A stretch of 64,000 nucleotides of DNA from Streptomyces deccanensis (GCF_022385335.1 NZ_CP092431.1:9672001-9736000); one strand, 5' to 3'. Shown: positions 17,175 through 27,307, counted from the stretch's first letter. The notes: generated from the letters alone by a model not told the origin. Made by a program: numbers and translations.

Positions 17175-17689
17175 CGAGGCTCCTCCAGTTCCTCCTGGCA
17201 GCGCTCCAGCCAGTCGAGGTCGGCCTGGAGGTGCAGCATGGCGCCCTCGATCAGCAGCCGGGAGACACGGTTGTCCCGGCCGTTCTCGGCTGTGGAGAGC
17301 TTCGACAGATTGCGCATGGTGTTCAGGTAGTGCCGCCGTTGTCTGTTGATCAGGGCGATCTGGTCGGCGAGACCGGTCTGCGGGGCGAGCGCGAGCTTCA
17401 TGAAGAACTCGTCCCGGACCCGGGGCTCGTCCCCCGTCTCCTCGTACCAGGCGCGCAGCGCCTCCCGCCCGGCGTCGGTGAGGTGGTAGATCTTCTTGTT
17501 GGGCCGGCTCGACTGCTCGACCTCCTCGCCCTCGATCAGGCCCGACTTCTCGAGGCGGCCGAGGGTCACATAGATCTGGCCGACGTTCGGCTGAGGGTAC
17601 GCGGCGCCCAGCAGTTGCTCAAGGTCCTGCTTGAGCTCGTAGCCGTGGGCCGGGCCGCGCGCCAGCAGGGCCAGGAGGGGCAGGCGCAC
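17171..17689 (-). CDS. PadR-family transcriptional regulator
   Basis: 172-residue repressor. The winged helix starts at once: LPLLALLARGPAHGYELKQDLEQ, then PNVGQIYVTLGRLEKSGLIEG and the wing RPNKKIYHLTDAGREAL. The C-terminal helical part (ALINRQRRHYLNTMRNLSKL and onward) forms the dimer. It heads the exporter operon and probably represses it. A PadR-like dyad (ATACCT-AAC-AGGTAT) lies about 55 bases upstream, in the shared region with the divergent binding-protein gene. Confidence 0.87.
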   Translation of the reverse strand: MRLPLLALLARGPAHGYELKQDLEQLLGAAYPQPNVGQIYVTLGRLEKSGLIEGEEVEQSSRPNKKIYHLTDAGREALRAWYEETGDEPRVRDEFFMKLALAPQTGLADQIALINRQRRHYLNTMRNLSKLSTAENGRDNRVSRLLIEGAMLHLQADLDWLERCQEELEEPR

Positions 17690-17742
17690 TCGAGCTGTCC
17701 TCCTCGCAGCCTCGTATTGTGTTCCAGGCCCTAGTATCGCCC

Positions 17743-17757
17743 ATACCTAACAGGTAT
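17743..17757. promoter_or_regulatory. Dyad operator in PadR / binding-protein divergent promoter
   Basis: ATACCT-AAC-AGGTAT, perfect six-base arms, containing TACCTAACA, which recurs twice before the glucosidase gene. It could be the PadR site, the site of an unlinked sugar regulator, or both. Confidence 0.6.
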
Positions 17758-17813
17758 ACATGGCCTCTGACTCCGGGCGACGGTGCCCGGCGCCGGTGTA
17801 CAGGGAGGAACCT

Positions 17814-19079
17814 ATGCGGTGGATACGCGCCGCCGGTAGGGGCCTTCTCGTCCTCGCGGTCGTTCTGGCCGGTTACGGTGCCTCCGGCGCCCAGGCCGAC
17901 GGCGGACTCAGGGGCAGGGGTCCGCTGACCCTCGCCACCGCCGGAGACCTCACCGGCTACCTCGGACCGCTCCTCGCGGGCTGGAACCGCGCCCACCCCG
18001 GGGAGAAGGTCACCCTCGTCGAACTGCCGGACTCCGCAGACGAGACCCGCGCCCAGATGATCACCGACCTGCGCGCCGGTGAACGCGGCCGCTTCGACGT
18101 GCTCAACATCGACGTCACCTGGACCTCGGAGTTCGCCGCCGCCGACTGGATCCGCCCGCTGCCGAGGAACCGCTTCCCGCTCGGCAGCTTCCTCCCCCCG
18201 GTCGTCGACACGGCGACGTACGACGGACAGCTCTACGCCGTCCCCTACGTCACCAACGCCGGCCTGCTCCTCTACCGCGCCGACGTCCTCGCGAAGGAGG
18301 GCGTCCCGCCGCCCCGCACCTGGGCCGAACTGGAGCAACAGGCGAAGACCATCGCGCCCCGGCACGGACTCGACGGCTACGCGGGCCAGTTCCTGCCCTA
18401 CGAGGGCCTCACCGTCAACGCGGCCGAGGCCGTGTACTCGGCGGGCGGCACCATCCTCGGCGACGAGGGCGAACGCGTCACCGTCGGCTCGGCGGCGCGC
18501 GAGGGCATCGGCTTCCTCGCCCGCGGTGTGCGCGAGGGCTGGATCCCCCGGGAGGCGCTGGAGTACAAGGAGGAGGAGTCCAAGCAGGCGTTCCAGGACG
18601 GCCGGCTGCTCTTCCTGCGCAACTGGCCCTACGCCTACGTCGGCGCCTCCGCCGAGGGCTCCGCGGTCGCCGGGAAGATCGGCGCCGTGCCGCTGCCCGG
18701 CCCGGACGGGCCCGGCACCAGTGTGCTCGGCGGCTCCAACCTGGCTGTCAGCGCCCACGCCGAACATCCCGACACCGCCGCGCGCCTGATCGCCTACCTC
18801 ACCGGCGAGCGCGTCCAACGGCAGGTCCTCACCCGCGGCGCGCTGCCTCCCGTACGCGCGGAGCTGTACGAGGATCCGGCACTGGTGCGGGAGTTCCCGT
18901 ACCTGCCGACGCTGCGCGCGAGCGTCCTCGCGGCGGAGCCCCGCCCGAAAAGTCCGCGGTACGACCAGGTCAGCATGGTCGTCCAGGCGGTCGTGCGCGA
19001 CGCGATGGCCGGACACCGGACGCCCGAGGCGTCGGTGCGACGACTGACCCGCGAACTCGCGGCGATCTCCCGGGGCTAG
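17814..19079 (+). CDS. ABC extracellular solute-binding protein, lipobox Cys replaced by Tyr
   Basis: 421-residue sugar-type binding protein. The N-terminus MRWIRAAGRGLLVLAVVLAG is a lipoprotein-like signal, but the place of the lipobox Cys is Tyr (LAGYGAS, codon TAC, one base from TGC). A possible signal peptidase I site, AQA-D, follows. The mature part has the type 1 solute-binding pattern: DVLNIDVTWTSEFAAADWI, YAVPYVTNAGLLLYR and FLRNWPYAYVGA. This last block is typical of trehalose/maltose-binding relatives. AGGGAGGAA precedes ATG 17814. It is the first gene of the glucoside cluster; the second binding-protein gene keeps its Cys. Confidence 0.85.
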   Translation: MRWIRAAGRGLLVLAVVLAGYGASGAQADGGLRGRGPLTLATAGDLTGYLGPLLAGWNRAHPGEKVTLVELPDSADETRAQMITDLRAGERGRFDVLNIDVTWTSEFAAADWIRPLPRNRFPLGSFLPPVVDTATYDGQLYAVPYVTNAGLLLYRADVLAKEGVPPPRTWAELEQQAKTIAPRHGLDGYAGQFLPYEGLTVNAAEAVYSAGGTILGDEGERVTVGSAAREGIGFLARGVREGWIPREALEYKEEESKQAFQDGRLLFLRNWPYAYVGASAEGSAVAGKIGAVPLPGPDGPGTSVLGGSNLAVSAHAEHPDTAARLIAYLTGERVQRQVLTRGALPPVRAELYEDPALVREFPYLPTLRASVLAAEPRPKSPRYDQVSMVVQAVVRDAMAGHRTPEASVRRLTRELAAISRG

Positions 19080-19097
19080 TCCCACCCCACCCTCCTA

Positions 19098-19114
19098 GTT
19101 ACTTGTTAGGTAAC
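19098..19114. promoter_or_regulatory. Candidate operator GTTAC-N7-GTAAC
   Basis: GTTACTTGTTAGGTAAC, just after the first binding-protein gene and 161 bases before the glucosidase start. It contains TACCTAACA on the minus strand, the motif also found at 17744 and 19217. An AT-rich stretch beyond it (CATATGGCATT) may hold a promoter. Confidence 0.5.
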
Positions 19115-19216
19115 GCGCACGTCTCATATGGCATTCGGCTGACCTGATAAGTCCGTATTTGGATGCCCAACTTCTCGGTAGCTTCCGTCGACTCGTTGAC
19201 ATCTCCGCGACATGCC

Positions 19217-19234
19217 TACCTAACATGCATGCAT
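19217..19234. promoter_or_regulatory. Third TACCTAACA site, before glucosidase gene
   Basis: TACCTAACATGCATGCAT lies 41 bases before GTG 19275, which would overlap the transcription start region. It repeats TACCTAACA and adds an ATGCATGCAT palindrome. Confidence 0.45.
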
Positions 19235-19274
19235 AACCGCTAGGGCGGGAAGGCACGCACAGACAGGTCAACGG

Positions 19275-20921
<1,647 letters not shown>

Positions 20922-20986
20922 ACCCCACACCCCTCGCCCCCCGGCCACTCCATCACCTTGCGACACCTTCCGAAGGGACATCGACG

Positions 20987-22321
20987 ATGATGCGACCACG
21001 TACCACCCTGCCCGCGAGCTGTACCGCCCTCGTCCTCACACTGGCGCTCGGCGCCACCGCCTGCGGGGGAGGGGAGCCCGTCGCGGCGGGCGGCGGCGAC
21101 AAGCCGCTCGCCGGCCAGACCGTCTCCGTGGCCGGTGTCTGGTCCGGCACCGAGCAGAAGAACTTCCAGAAGGTCCTGGACGCCTTCACCGAGAAGACCG
21201 GCGCCAAGACCCAGTTCGTGTCCACCGGCGACAACGTCTCCACGGTCGTCGGCAGCAAGATCGAGGGCGGCAACGCCCCCGACGTGGTGATGGTCCCGCA
21301 GGTCGGCGTGCTCCAGCAGTTCGCCGAGGCCGGCTGGCTCAAGCCGCTGTCCGCCGCCGCGACCAAGTCCGTCGACGCCCACTACGCCGACGTCTGGAAG
21401 GACTACGGCAGCGTCGACGACACCCTCTACGGCCTGTACTTCAAGGCGGCCCACAAGTCGACCGTCTGGTACAGCCCCGACGCCCTCGACCAGGCCGGCG
21501 TCCAGCCGCCGAAGACGTACGACGAGATGCTGAAGGCCGGGCGGACCGTGTCCGACTCGGGTCTCGCCGCCTTCTCCGTCGCCGGACAGGACGGCTGGAC
21601 GCTCACCGACTGGTTCGAGAACGTCTACCTCTCCCAGGCCGGCCCCGAGAAGTACGACGCCCTCGCCGCGCACGAGCTGAAGTGGACCGACCCGAGCGTG
21701 GTCGACGCGCTCACCACCCTCGGTGAACTCTTCTCGGACAAGCAACTCCTGGCCGGCGGACAGAAGGGCGCCCTGAACACCGACTTCCCCGGCTCCGTCG
21801 AGAAGGTCTTCGGCCCCGACCCCGAGGCCGGCATGGTCTACGAGGGCGACTTCGTCGCCGGCGTCGCCAAGGACCAGTTCGGCCGGAAGATCGGCGAGGA
21901 CGCGGACTTCTTCCCCTTCCCGCCCGTCGGCGGCGGGACGGCGCCCGTGGTCAGCGGCGGTGACGCGGCCGTCGTCCTGAAGGACGGCAAGAACACCAAG
22001 GCGGGCATGGCGCTCCTGGAGTACCTGGCGACCCCCGAGGCCGCCGCCGTGTGGGCGGAGGCGGGCGGCTTCCTGTCCCCGAACAAGGGGCTCGACCTCT
22101 CCTCCTACGGCGACGACGTCACCCGTACGACCGCCAAGTCCCTGATCGCGGCCGGGGATTCGGTCCGCTTCGACATGTCCGACCAGGCACCGGCCGCGTT
22201 CGGCGGGACGAAGGGCGCGGGGGAGTGGAAGATCCTCCAGGACTTCCTGCGGGACCCCTCCGACCCGAAGGCGACCGCGAACCAGTTGGAGAACGCCGCG
22301 GCCAAGGCCTACAAGGACTGA
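20987..22321 (+). CDS. ABC alpha-glucoside-binding lipoprotein
   Basis: 444-residue lipoprotein. The signal ends in a lipobox-like GATAC-GGG near residue 25 and the mature part begins with a Gly-rich linker. Solute-binding features: SVAGVWSGTEQKNFQKVLDA, NAPDVVMVPQVGVLQQFAEA, LYGLYFKAAHKSTVWYSP and MVYEGDFVAGVAK. GAAGGGA precedes ATG 20987. The gene sits 65 bases after the glucosidase and 5 bases before the first permease gene, so it should be the receptor for that permease pair. Confidence 0.9.
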   Translation: MMRPRTTLPASCTALVLTLALGATACGGGEPVAAGGGDKPLAGQTVSVAGVWSGTEQKNFQKVLDAFTEKTGAKTQFVSTGDNVSTVVGSKIEGGNAPDVVMVPQVGVLQQFAEAGWLKPLSAAATKSVDAHYADVWKDYGSVDDTLYGLYFKAAHKSTVWYSPDALDQAGVQPPKTYDEMLKAGRTVSDSGLAAFSVAGQDGWTLTDWFENVYLSQAGPEKYDALAAHELKWTDPSVVDALTTLGELFSDKQLLAGGQKGALNTDFPGSVEKVFGPDPEAGMVYEGDFVAGVAKDQFGRKIGEDADFFPFPPVGGGTAPVVSGGDAAVVLKDGKNTKAGMALLEYLATPEAAAVWAEAGGFLSPNKGLDLSSYGDDVTRTTAKSLIAAGDSVRFDMSDQAPAAFGGTKGAGEWKILQDFLRDPSDPKATANQLENAAAKAYKD

Positions 22322-22326
22322 CCGCG

Positions 22327-23682
22327 ATGACCGCCACACTCACGAAGGTGGCGCCTCCGCCCGCCGCCGGAAGCGCCGCCCCCGAGCGGCGCGCCCGGCG
22401 GCGGGGCCGGATCGTCGCCCTGCTCTTCGTCCTCCCCGCGCTGCTCCTGCTCGGCGCCCTCGTCCTCTACCCGGTGCTGTTCTCGGTCGGCCGCAGCTTC
22501 TTCGACGCCTCCGGCACCCGGTTCGTGGGCGGCGACAACTACACCGAGATGTTCCGTGACCCGGCCACCCTCAAGGCCGTGCGCAACACCACCGTCTGGG
22601 TCGTGGTGGCGCCCGCCCTGCTCACCGGGCTGGGACTGATCCTCGCGGTGCTGGTCGAGAAGGTCCGCTGGGCCACGGCGTTCAAGCTGCTGCTGTTCAT
22701 GCCGATGGCCGTCTCCTTCCTGGCCGCCGGCATCATCTTCCGGCTCGCCTACGACGAGGACCCCGACAAGGGCGTCCTCAACGCGGCGGTCGTCGGCATC
22801 CACGACGCCTTCCGCGGCACCTCCTCTTATCCGACGGCCCGTGCCCGTGACGACCAGGGCCTCACCGCGGGCGGCGACGGCTCGTACCGTACGACCGCGG
22901 CCGTGTCGCCCGGTGACACGGTGGCCCTAGGCCTGGTCGGCGTCGCGCCGAAGGATCTGAAGGGCGCGGAGCCCGCCCACCCGGCGGCGGGCCGCGCGGC
23001 GGGCGCCGACGAACTGCGCGGCGTCGTCTACATGGACTTCACCCCCGGCGGGGGAGGGAAGCAGGGCGAGGTGGACCGCCGGGAGAGCGGACTGCCGGAG
23101 ATGAAGGTCGAGGCGGTGCGCGACGGGCGGACGGTCGCGACCACGACCACGGCGGCCGACGGCTCCTTCCGCTTCCCCGACTTGGCGGCGGGCTCCTACA
23201 CGCTCACGCTCCCCGGATCCAACTTCGCCCCGCCCTACGAGGGCATCTCCTGGCTCGGTCCGACGCTCGTCACCCCGGCCGTCATCGGCGCCTACCTGTG
23301 GATCTGGACCGGCTTCGCGATGGTGCTCATCGGCGCCGGGCTGTCGACCCTGCCCCGGGACACGCTGGAGGCGGCGCGGATGGACGGCGCCAACGAGTGG
23401 CAGGTGTTCCGCCGGATCACCGTGCCGCTGCTGGCCCCGGTCCTGACCGTGGTCTTCGTGACCCTCGTCATCAACGTGATGAAGGTCTTCGACCTCGTCT
23501 ACATCATCGCGCCGGGACCGGTGCAGGAGGACGCCACGGTGCTCGCCACCCAGATGTGGCTGGTGTCCTTCGGCGGCGGCAACGACCAGGGACTCGGCAG
23601 CGCGCTCGGCGTCCTGCTCCTCCTGCTGGTCGTCCCCGCGATGGTCTTCAACGTCCGCCGCTTCAAAGGGAGTCAGCGATGA
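22327..23682 (+). CDS. Sugar ABC permease with inserted Ig-like domain
   Basis: 451-residue MalF-type permease, about 140 residues longer than usual. Helix 1 is near residues 28-52 and helices 2-4 near 90-142. From about residue 160 to 305 there is a hydrophilic insert with a prealbumin/SdrD-B-like module (LRGVVYMDF; GLPEMKVEAVRDGRTV; AADGSFRFPDLAAGSYTLTL). The remaining helices follow, with the EAA loop (LEAARMDGANEWQVFRRITV) that contacts the ATPase. By position the insert lies outside the cell. It starts five bases after the binding-protein stop, and its own stop overlaps the next start (ATGA). Confidence 0.87.
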   Translation: MTATLTKVAPPPAAGSAAPERRARRRGRIVALLFVLPALLLLGALVLYPVLFSVGRSFFDASGTRFVGGDNYTEMFRDPATLKAVRNTTVWVVVAPALLTGLGLILAVLVEKVRWATAFKLLLFMPMAVSFLAAGIIFRLAYDEDPDKGVLNAAVVGIHDAFRGTSSYPTARARDDQGLTAGGDGSYRTTAAVSPGDTVALGLVGVAPKDLKGAEPAHPAAGRAAGADELRGVVYMDFTPGGGGKQGEVDRRESGLPEMKVEAVRDGRTVATTTTAADGSFRFPDLAAGSYTLTLPGSNFAPPYEGISWLGPTLVTPAVIGAYLWIWTGFAMVLIGAGLSTLPRDTLEAARMDGANEWQVFRRITVPLLAPVLTVVFVTLVINVMKVFDLVYIIAPGPVQEDATVLATQMWLVSFGGGNDQGLGSALGVLLLLLVVPAMVFNVRRFKGSQR

Positions 23683-24524
23683 ACGTCACCGCGCTCAGGC
23701 GGGCGCTCGGCAACAGTCTCGTCCAGGCCTTCCTCGTGGTCGTCGGCCTGATCTGGCTCACCCCGCTCGCCGGACTGCTCCTGTCCTCCCTCCGCTCCAC
23801 CGAGGACACGGCCAGGGGCGGCTGGTGGACGGCGCTGACCAGTCCCGGCCAGCTGTCGTTCGACAACTACTCGGCGCTGCTGGGCAATTCCGGCATCACC
23901 CGGGCGTTCTGGAACACGGTCCTGATCTCGGTGCCCACGACCGTGCTCGTCGTCGTCATCGCGGCCCTCGCCGGATATGCCTTCGCCTGGCTGGACTTCC
24001 CCGGCCGTGACCCGCTTTTCCTGCTGGTGGTCGCCCTGTTGGTGGTCCCGGTGCAGATCGGCCTGCTGCCGGTGGCCAAACTCTTCGGCCAGCTGGGACT
24101 GTTCGGCACGATCCCGGGGGTCGTCCTCTTCCACGTCTCCTACGGACTGCCGTTCGCGATCTTCCTGCTGCGGAACTACTTCGCCGAGATGCCGAAGGAG
24201 ATGCTGGAGGCGGCCCGGATGGACGGGGGCGGCGAGTGGCGCATCTTCACCCGTCTCGTCCTGCCCGTGGGACGGCCGGCCCTCGCGAGCCTCGCCATCT
24301 TCCAGTTCCTGTGGGTGTGGAACGACATGCTGGTGGCGCTGCTGTTCGCCGACAGTTCGGCACAGCCGCTGACCGTGGAACTCCAGTCACAGATACGGCA
24401 GTTCGGCAGCAACATCGACGTCCTGGCGCCGGGCGCCTTCCTCTCCCTGATCGTGCCGGTCGCCGTGTTCTTCGCCTTCCAGCGGCACTTCGTCCAGGGG
24501 GTGATGGCGGGTTCCGTGAAGTAG
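23679..24524 (+). CDS. Sugar ABC permease (MalG type)
   Basis: 281-residue inner-membrane permease, partner of the preceding one. Six hydrophobic segments can be seen, starting at AFLVVVGLIWLTPLAGLLLS, and the EAA loop reads LEAARMDGGGEWRIFTRLVL. The end QRHFVQGVMAGSVK is typical. No ATPase gene follows; Streptomyces sugar importers of this kind share the multitask ATPase MsiK, encoded elsewhere. It is the last gene of the cluster. Confidence 0.9.
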   Translation: MNVTALRRALGNSLVQAFLVVVGLIWLTPLAGLLLSSLRSTEDTARGGWWTALTSPGQLSFDNYSALLGNSGITRAFWNTVLISVPTTVLVVVIAALAGYAFAWLDFPGRDPLFLLVVALLVVPVQIGLLPVAKLFGQLGLFGTIPGVVLFHVSYGLPFAIFLLRNYFAEMPKEMLEAARMDGGGEWRIFTRLVLPVGRPALASLAIFQFLWVWNDMLVALLFADSSAQPLTVELQSQIRQFGSNIDVLAPGAFLSLIVPVAVFFAFQRHFVQGVMAGSVK

Positions 24525-24571
24525 CCCCGGTGGCACGCCGCCGTACGTGACGCGTTCCCGACTTGCCCATC

Positions 24572-24607
24572 GGGAAAGTCGGGAGCTAACTTTCCTCCTA
24601 GGAAAGT
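24572..24607. promoter_or_regulatory. Operator ACTTTCC-N5-GGAAAGT plus extra half-site
   Basis: Perfect seven-base arms at 24589-24595 and 24601-24607, with another GGAAAGTC half at 24573-24580. They lie just upstream of the exporter operon that encodes a winged-helix regulator, which probably binds here. Confidence 0.6.
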
Positions 24608-24638
24608 CGAGTTGGCGCGGAGGGCGAGGGACGTGGGC

Positions 24639-25139
24639 ATGCCGGTGGACGCCGAACAGGCGTGGAGGGATCTGCAACGCATCCGGGTGCCGCAGGAGCG
24701 GGTGTACGACGAGTTCGAGCACTCCGTGTCCGGCGGGCGCGGCACGACCTACGGCACGGCCGCGCTCATGTGGGTGTTCCTGGCCGGCGTGGGCATGGAC
24801 CTGCCCCAGTGGGGCGTCGGACTGTTCGTGGCCGCCTACGTCGGCCTGTTGGGCCTGCTGGTCGTGATGAGCGGCCGCAGGAGTCGGATGCGACTGCACC
24901 ACACGCGCTGCCCCGGGCGTATGTGGGCCGCTTTCGGTGCGGCGGCGGTGCTGGTCGGCGGGACGATCGTGCTGGCGGGCCACCTGACCGAGTCACTGGA
25001 GCCGATCTACGCCGGCCCCGTGCAGGCCACGGCCGCGGTGACCGTGTACCTGCTCTCCCTCGGTCCCGCCAACCGCGTGGCGGCCGACTCGGTCCGGCGT
25101 GGCGGCGAATCGGCGGCGGACGGGGAGGCGAGTCGATGA
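24639..25139 (+). CDS. Four-helix membrane protein of exporter operon
   Basis: About 166 residues from ATG 24639; GTG 24633 or TTG 24612 are possible. Four hydrophobic segments are visible (AALMWVFLAGVGM; GLFVAAYVGLLGLLVVMSG; WAAFGAAAVLVGGTIVLAG; VQATAAVTVYLLSLGPAN). No known domain is recognised. Its stop overlaps the next start (ATGA), so it is translated with the regulator and ABC genes. Its place at the head of the operon suggests a helper of the exporter or a sensor feeding the regulator (inference). Confidence 0.75.
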   Translation: MPVDAEQAWRDLQRIRVPQERVYDEFEHSVSGGRGTTYGTAALMWVFLAGVGMDLPQWGVGLFVAAYVGLLGLLVVMSGRRSRMRLHHTRCPGRMWAAFGAAAVLVGGTIVLAGHLTESLEPIYAGPVQATAAVTVYLLSLGPANRVAADSVRRGGESAADGEASR

Positions 25140-25489
25140 GCACCCCCGTCGGCTTCGACGAGTTGATCCACCCCGCCACCCGGCTGTCGGTGGTCGCGCT
25201 GCTCGCCGCCACCGAATGGGCGGACTTCGCGTTCGTCCGCGACAGCCTCTCGCTCAGCGACTCCGCGCTCTCCAAGCAGCTGCACACCCTGGAGGAGGCC
25301 GGCTACCTGGAACTCCACAAGGAGGGCGGAGGGCGCAAGCGGCGCACCAGGGTCCGGCTGACCGACCAGGGTCGCACGGCCTTCGAGGGGCACGTCGCGG
25401 CGCTCCGGGCGATCGTCGACGGCGCGGGCCCCCCGAGCGCGACCGCCACCTCGGCACGCCAGGGGCAGCCCTTGGAAGCCGGACGATGA
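25136..25489 (+). CDS. Winged-helix regulator (MarR/ArsR-like, HTH_34 type)
   Basis: 117-residue DNA-binding protein. GFDELIHPATRLSVVALLAA is the first helix pair, SLSDSALSKQLHTLEEAGYL the recognition helix, and KRRTRVRLTDQGRTAF the wing. Proteins of this compact type often regulate an adjacent ABC exporter. Both flanking junctions are 4-bp overlaps, so it lies inside one operon; the dyad at 24589 is its likely operator. Confidence 0.85.
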   Translation: MSTPVGFDELIHPATRLSVVALLAATEWADFAFVRDSLSLSDSALSKQLHTLEEAGYLELHKEGGGRKRRTRVRLTDQGRTAFEGHVAALRAIVDGAGPPSATATSARQGQPLEAGR

Positions 25490-26394
25490 CGGGGCGCACC
25501 GACGCGGAGACCGTCGTCCACACACGCGACGTGACGATGTCGTACGGCGCCGTCGACGTCCTCCACGGCGTCGACCTGGACATCCACCGGGGCGAGGTCT
25601 TCGCGCTGCTCGGACCCAACGGGGCCGGGAAGACCACGACCGTCGAGATCCTGGAGGGCTTCCGGCGGCGTTCCGCCGGGGAGGTGAGTGTCCTCGGCGC
25701 GGATCCGGAGCGGGGCGACGACGCGTGGAGAGCCCGGATCGGACTGGTCCTGCAGTCCTGGCGGGACCATCGCGGCTGGCGGGTCGCCGAGCTGTTGACG
25801 CACTTCGCCACGTACTACCCCGACCCACGTGACCCGGCCGAACTGCTCGACCTGGTCGGCCTCACCGACCATGCCCACCGCCAGGTGGGCCGGCTGTCCG
25901 GCGGCCAACGCCGGCGGCTGGACGTCGCGCTCGGCATCGTCGGCCGCCCCGAACTCCTCTTCCTGGACGAACCGACCGCGGGCTTCGACCCCGAGGCGCG
26001 GCACGGGTTCCACGTCCTGGTCGAACGGCTGGCCCGCGACGACGGCGTCACCGTCCTGCTCACCACGCACGACCTGGCGGAGGCCGAGCGGCTCGCGGAC
26101 CGGATCGCCATGCTGGTCGGCGGCCGGATCCAGGCCTGCGGCACGCCCGCGGAACTGGCCCGGCGCGCCGCCGCACAGGCCGAGGTCCGCTGGACGGACG
26201 ACGACGGAACGTCCCGCCGCGAACGCACCGCGGACCCCTCCCGGCTGGTCTGGGAGCTCCATCGGCACGCGGACGGCCCGATCGCCGACCTGGAGGTCCG
26301 CCGCCCGACGCTGGAGGACACCTATCTGCACATGGTGCACCGGGAGGCCGACGGCACGGACGAGACCGTGGACGAGGAGGCGGGGGCCGCGTGA
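25486..26394 (+). CDS. ABC exporter ATP-binding protein (CcmA/DrrA type)
   Basis: 302-residue ATPase: Walker A GPNGAGKTTTVEIL, signature RLSGGQRRRLDVALGI, Walker B LLFLDEPTAGFDPEAR, switch TTHDLAEAERLADR. The C-terminal extension (about 80 residues, with LEVRRPTLEDTYLHM) is that of DrrA-like drug or lipid exporters. It works with the permease encoded next. Confidence 0.9.
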   Translation: MTGRTDAETVVHTRDVTMSYGAVDVLHGVDLDIHRGEVFALLGPNGAGKTTTVEILEGFRRRSAGEVSVLGADPERGDDAWRARIGLVLQSWRDHRGWRVAELLTHFATYYPDPRDPAELLDLVGLTDHAHRQVGRLSGGQRRRLDVALGIVGRPELLFLDEPTAGFDPEARHGFHVLVERLARDDGVTVLLTTHDLAEAERLADRIAMLVGGRIQACGTPAELARRAAAQAEVRWTDDDGTSRRERTADPSRLVWELHRHADGPIADLEVRRPTLEDTYLHMVHREADGTDETVDEEAGAA

Positions 26395-26405
26395 AAGGGA
26401 CACCC

Positions 26406-27257
26406 ATGACGAACAGTTGGCGTGCCGGGATCCAGCGCGGTGGCATCGAGCTGCGGCACTTCCTGCGCAACGGGAAGGAGATGTCCAGCCATTTGACGAA
26501 CGTCGTCGTGGCGTTGCTCGTCGCCGCCTTCATCAGCGACGACGTGCCCGGCACCCGGACCCCCCTGTCCCATCTGGTGCTGGCGGGCTTCGCCGCCTAC
26601 CTGCTGTTCCAGATCGGGCTGGTCAACCTCCCGCAGATCCTCGTGACCGAGCGGGAGGAGGGTGCCCTGCTGCGGCTGCGTGCCACGCCCGGCGGGATAC
26701 CGGCCTACCTCGTCGCCAAGTGCCTGGTGGTGGTCGTCGTGGCGGTCGGCACCCTGGCGGTGCTCCTGGCGGCAGGGGCGCTCCTGGTGGACGGTCCGCT
26801 GCCGCAAGGGGTGGGCGACTGGCTGACGCTGCTGTGGGTCACCACGCTCGGGCTGCTCGCCGTCGTACCGCTGGGCGCGGCGATCGGCGCGGTACTGCCC
26901 AACCCCCGCGAGGCACTGGCGTTGATCATGCTGCCGACGATGGGGCTGCTCCTCACCTCCGGGGTGGTCTTCCCGATCACCATGCTGCCCGTTCCGGTCC
27001 AGCAGGTGGCGGCGGTGTTCCCGCTCAAGTGGATGGCGCAGGGCGTGCGTTCGGCGCTGCTCCCGGACTCGGCACGGGCCGCCGAGACGGCCGGTTCCTG
27101 GGAACTGCCCCTGGTTGCCCTGGTGTTGACCGCCTGGGCGGTTCTCGGCTTCCTCCTCGCGGTGCCCCTGCTGCGGCGCGCCGCCCGCCGCGAGTCCGGC
27201 TCCCGTCTGGCCGCACGCCACCGCCGGGCGGAACGGAGCGGCGTGCCGCCCGCGTAG
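26406..27257 (+). CDS. ABC-2 type exporter permease
   Basis: 283-residue permease with six hydrophobic segments (HLTNVVVALLVAAFI; HLVLAGFAAYLLFQIGLVNL; LVVVVVAVGTLAVLLAAGAL; WLTLLWVTTLGLLAVVPLGA; MLPTMGLLLTSGVVFPI; ALVLTAWAVLGFLLAVPLL). The ERE-EGALLRLRATPGG loop after helix 2 is typical of ABC-2 permeases. ATG 26406 has AAAGGGA upstream; GTG 26391, overlapping the ATPase stop as GTGA, is a good alternative adding five residues. Substrate unknown. Confidence 0.87.
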   Translation: MTNSWRAGIQRGGIELRHFLRNGKEMSSHLTNVVVALLVAAFISDDVPGTRTPLSHLVLAGFAAYLLFQIGLVNLPQILVTEREEGALLRLRATPGGIPAYLVAKCLVVVVVAVGTLAVLLAAGALLVDGPLPQGVGDWLTLLWVTTLGLLAVVPLGAAIGAVLPNPREALALIMLPTMGLLLTSGVVFPITMLPVPVQQVAAVFPLKWMAQGVRSALLPDSARAAETAGSWELPLVALVLTAWAVLGFLLAVPLLRRAARRESGSRLAARHRRAERSGVPPA

Positions 27258-27278
27258 CCGGTGGGCGCGTTCCGTGTA

Positions 27279-27307
27279 TTGACATGTGCGCGGTTGATTC
27301 CTATGGT
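27279..27307 (+). promoter_or_regulatory. Vegetative-type promoter before the lyase gene
   Basis: TTGACA (27279-27284), 17-base spacer, TATGGT (27302-27307): close to the HrdB consensus. Downstream, GGAACGACGTTC and GTTC-N8-GAAC dyads around 27330-27347 are placed as a repressor site would be. Confidence 0.65.

Noticed and set aside
17619..19085. 488-residue frame antisense to the first binding-protein gene
   Set aside because: It mirrors the real gene's codon bias and has no family features; the plus-strand protein has signal peptide and binding-protein motifs.
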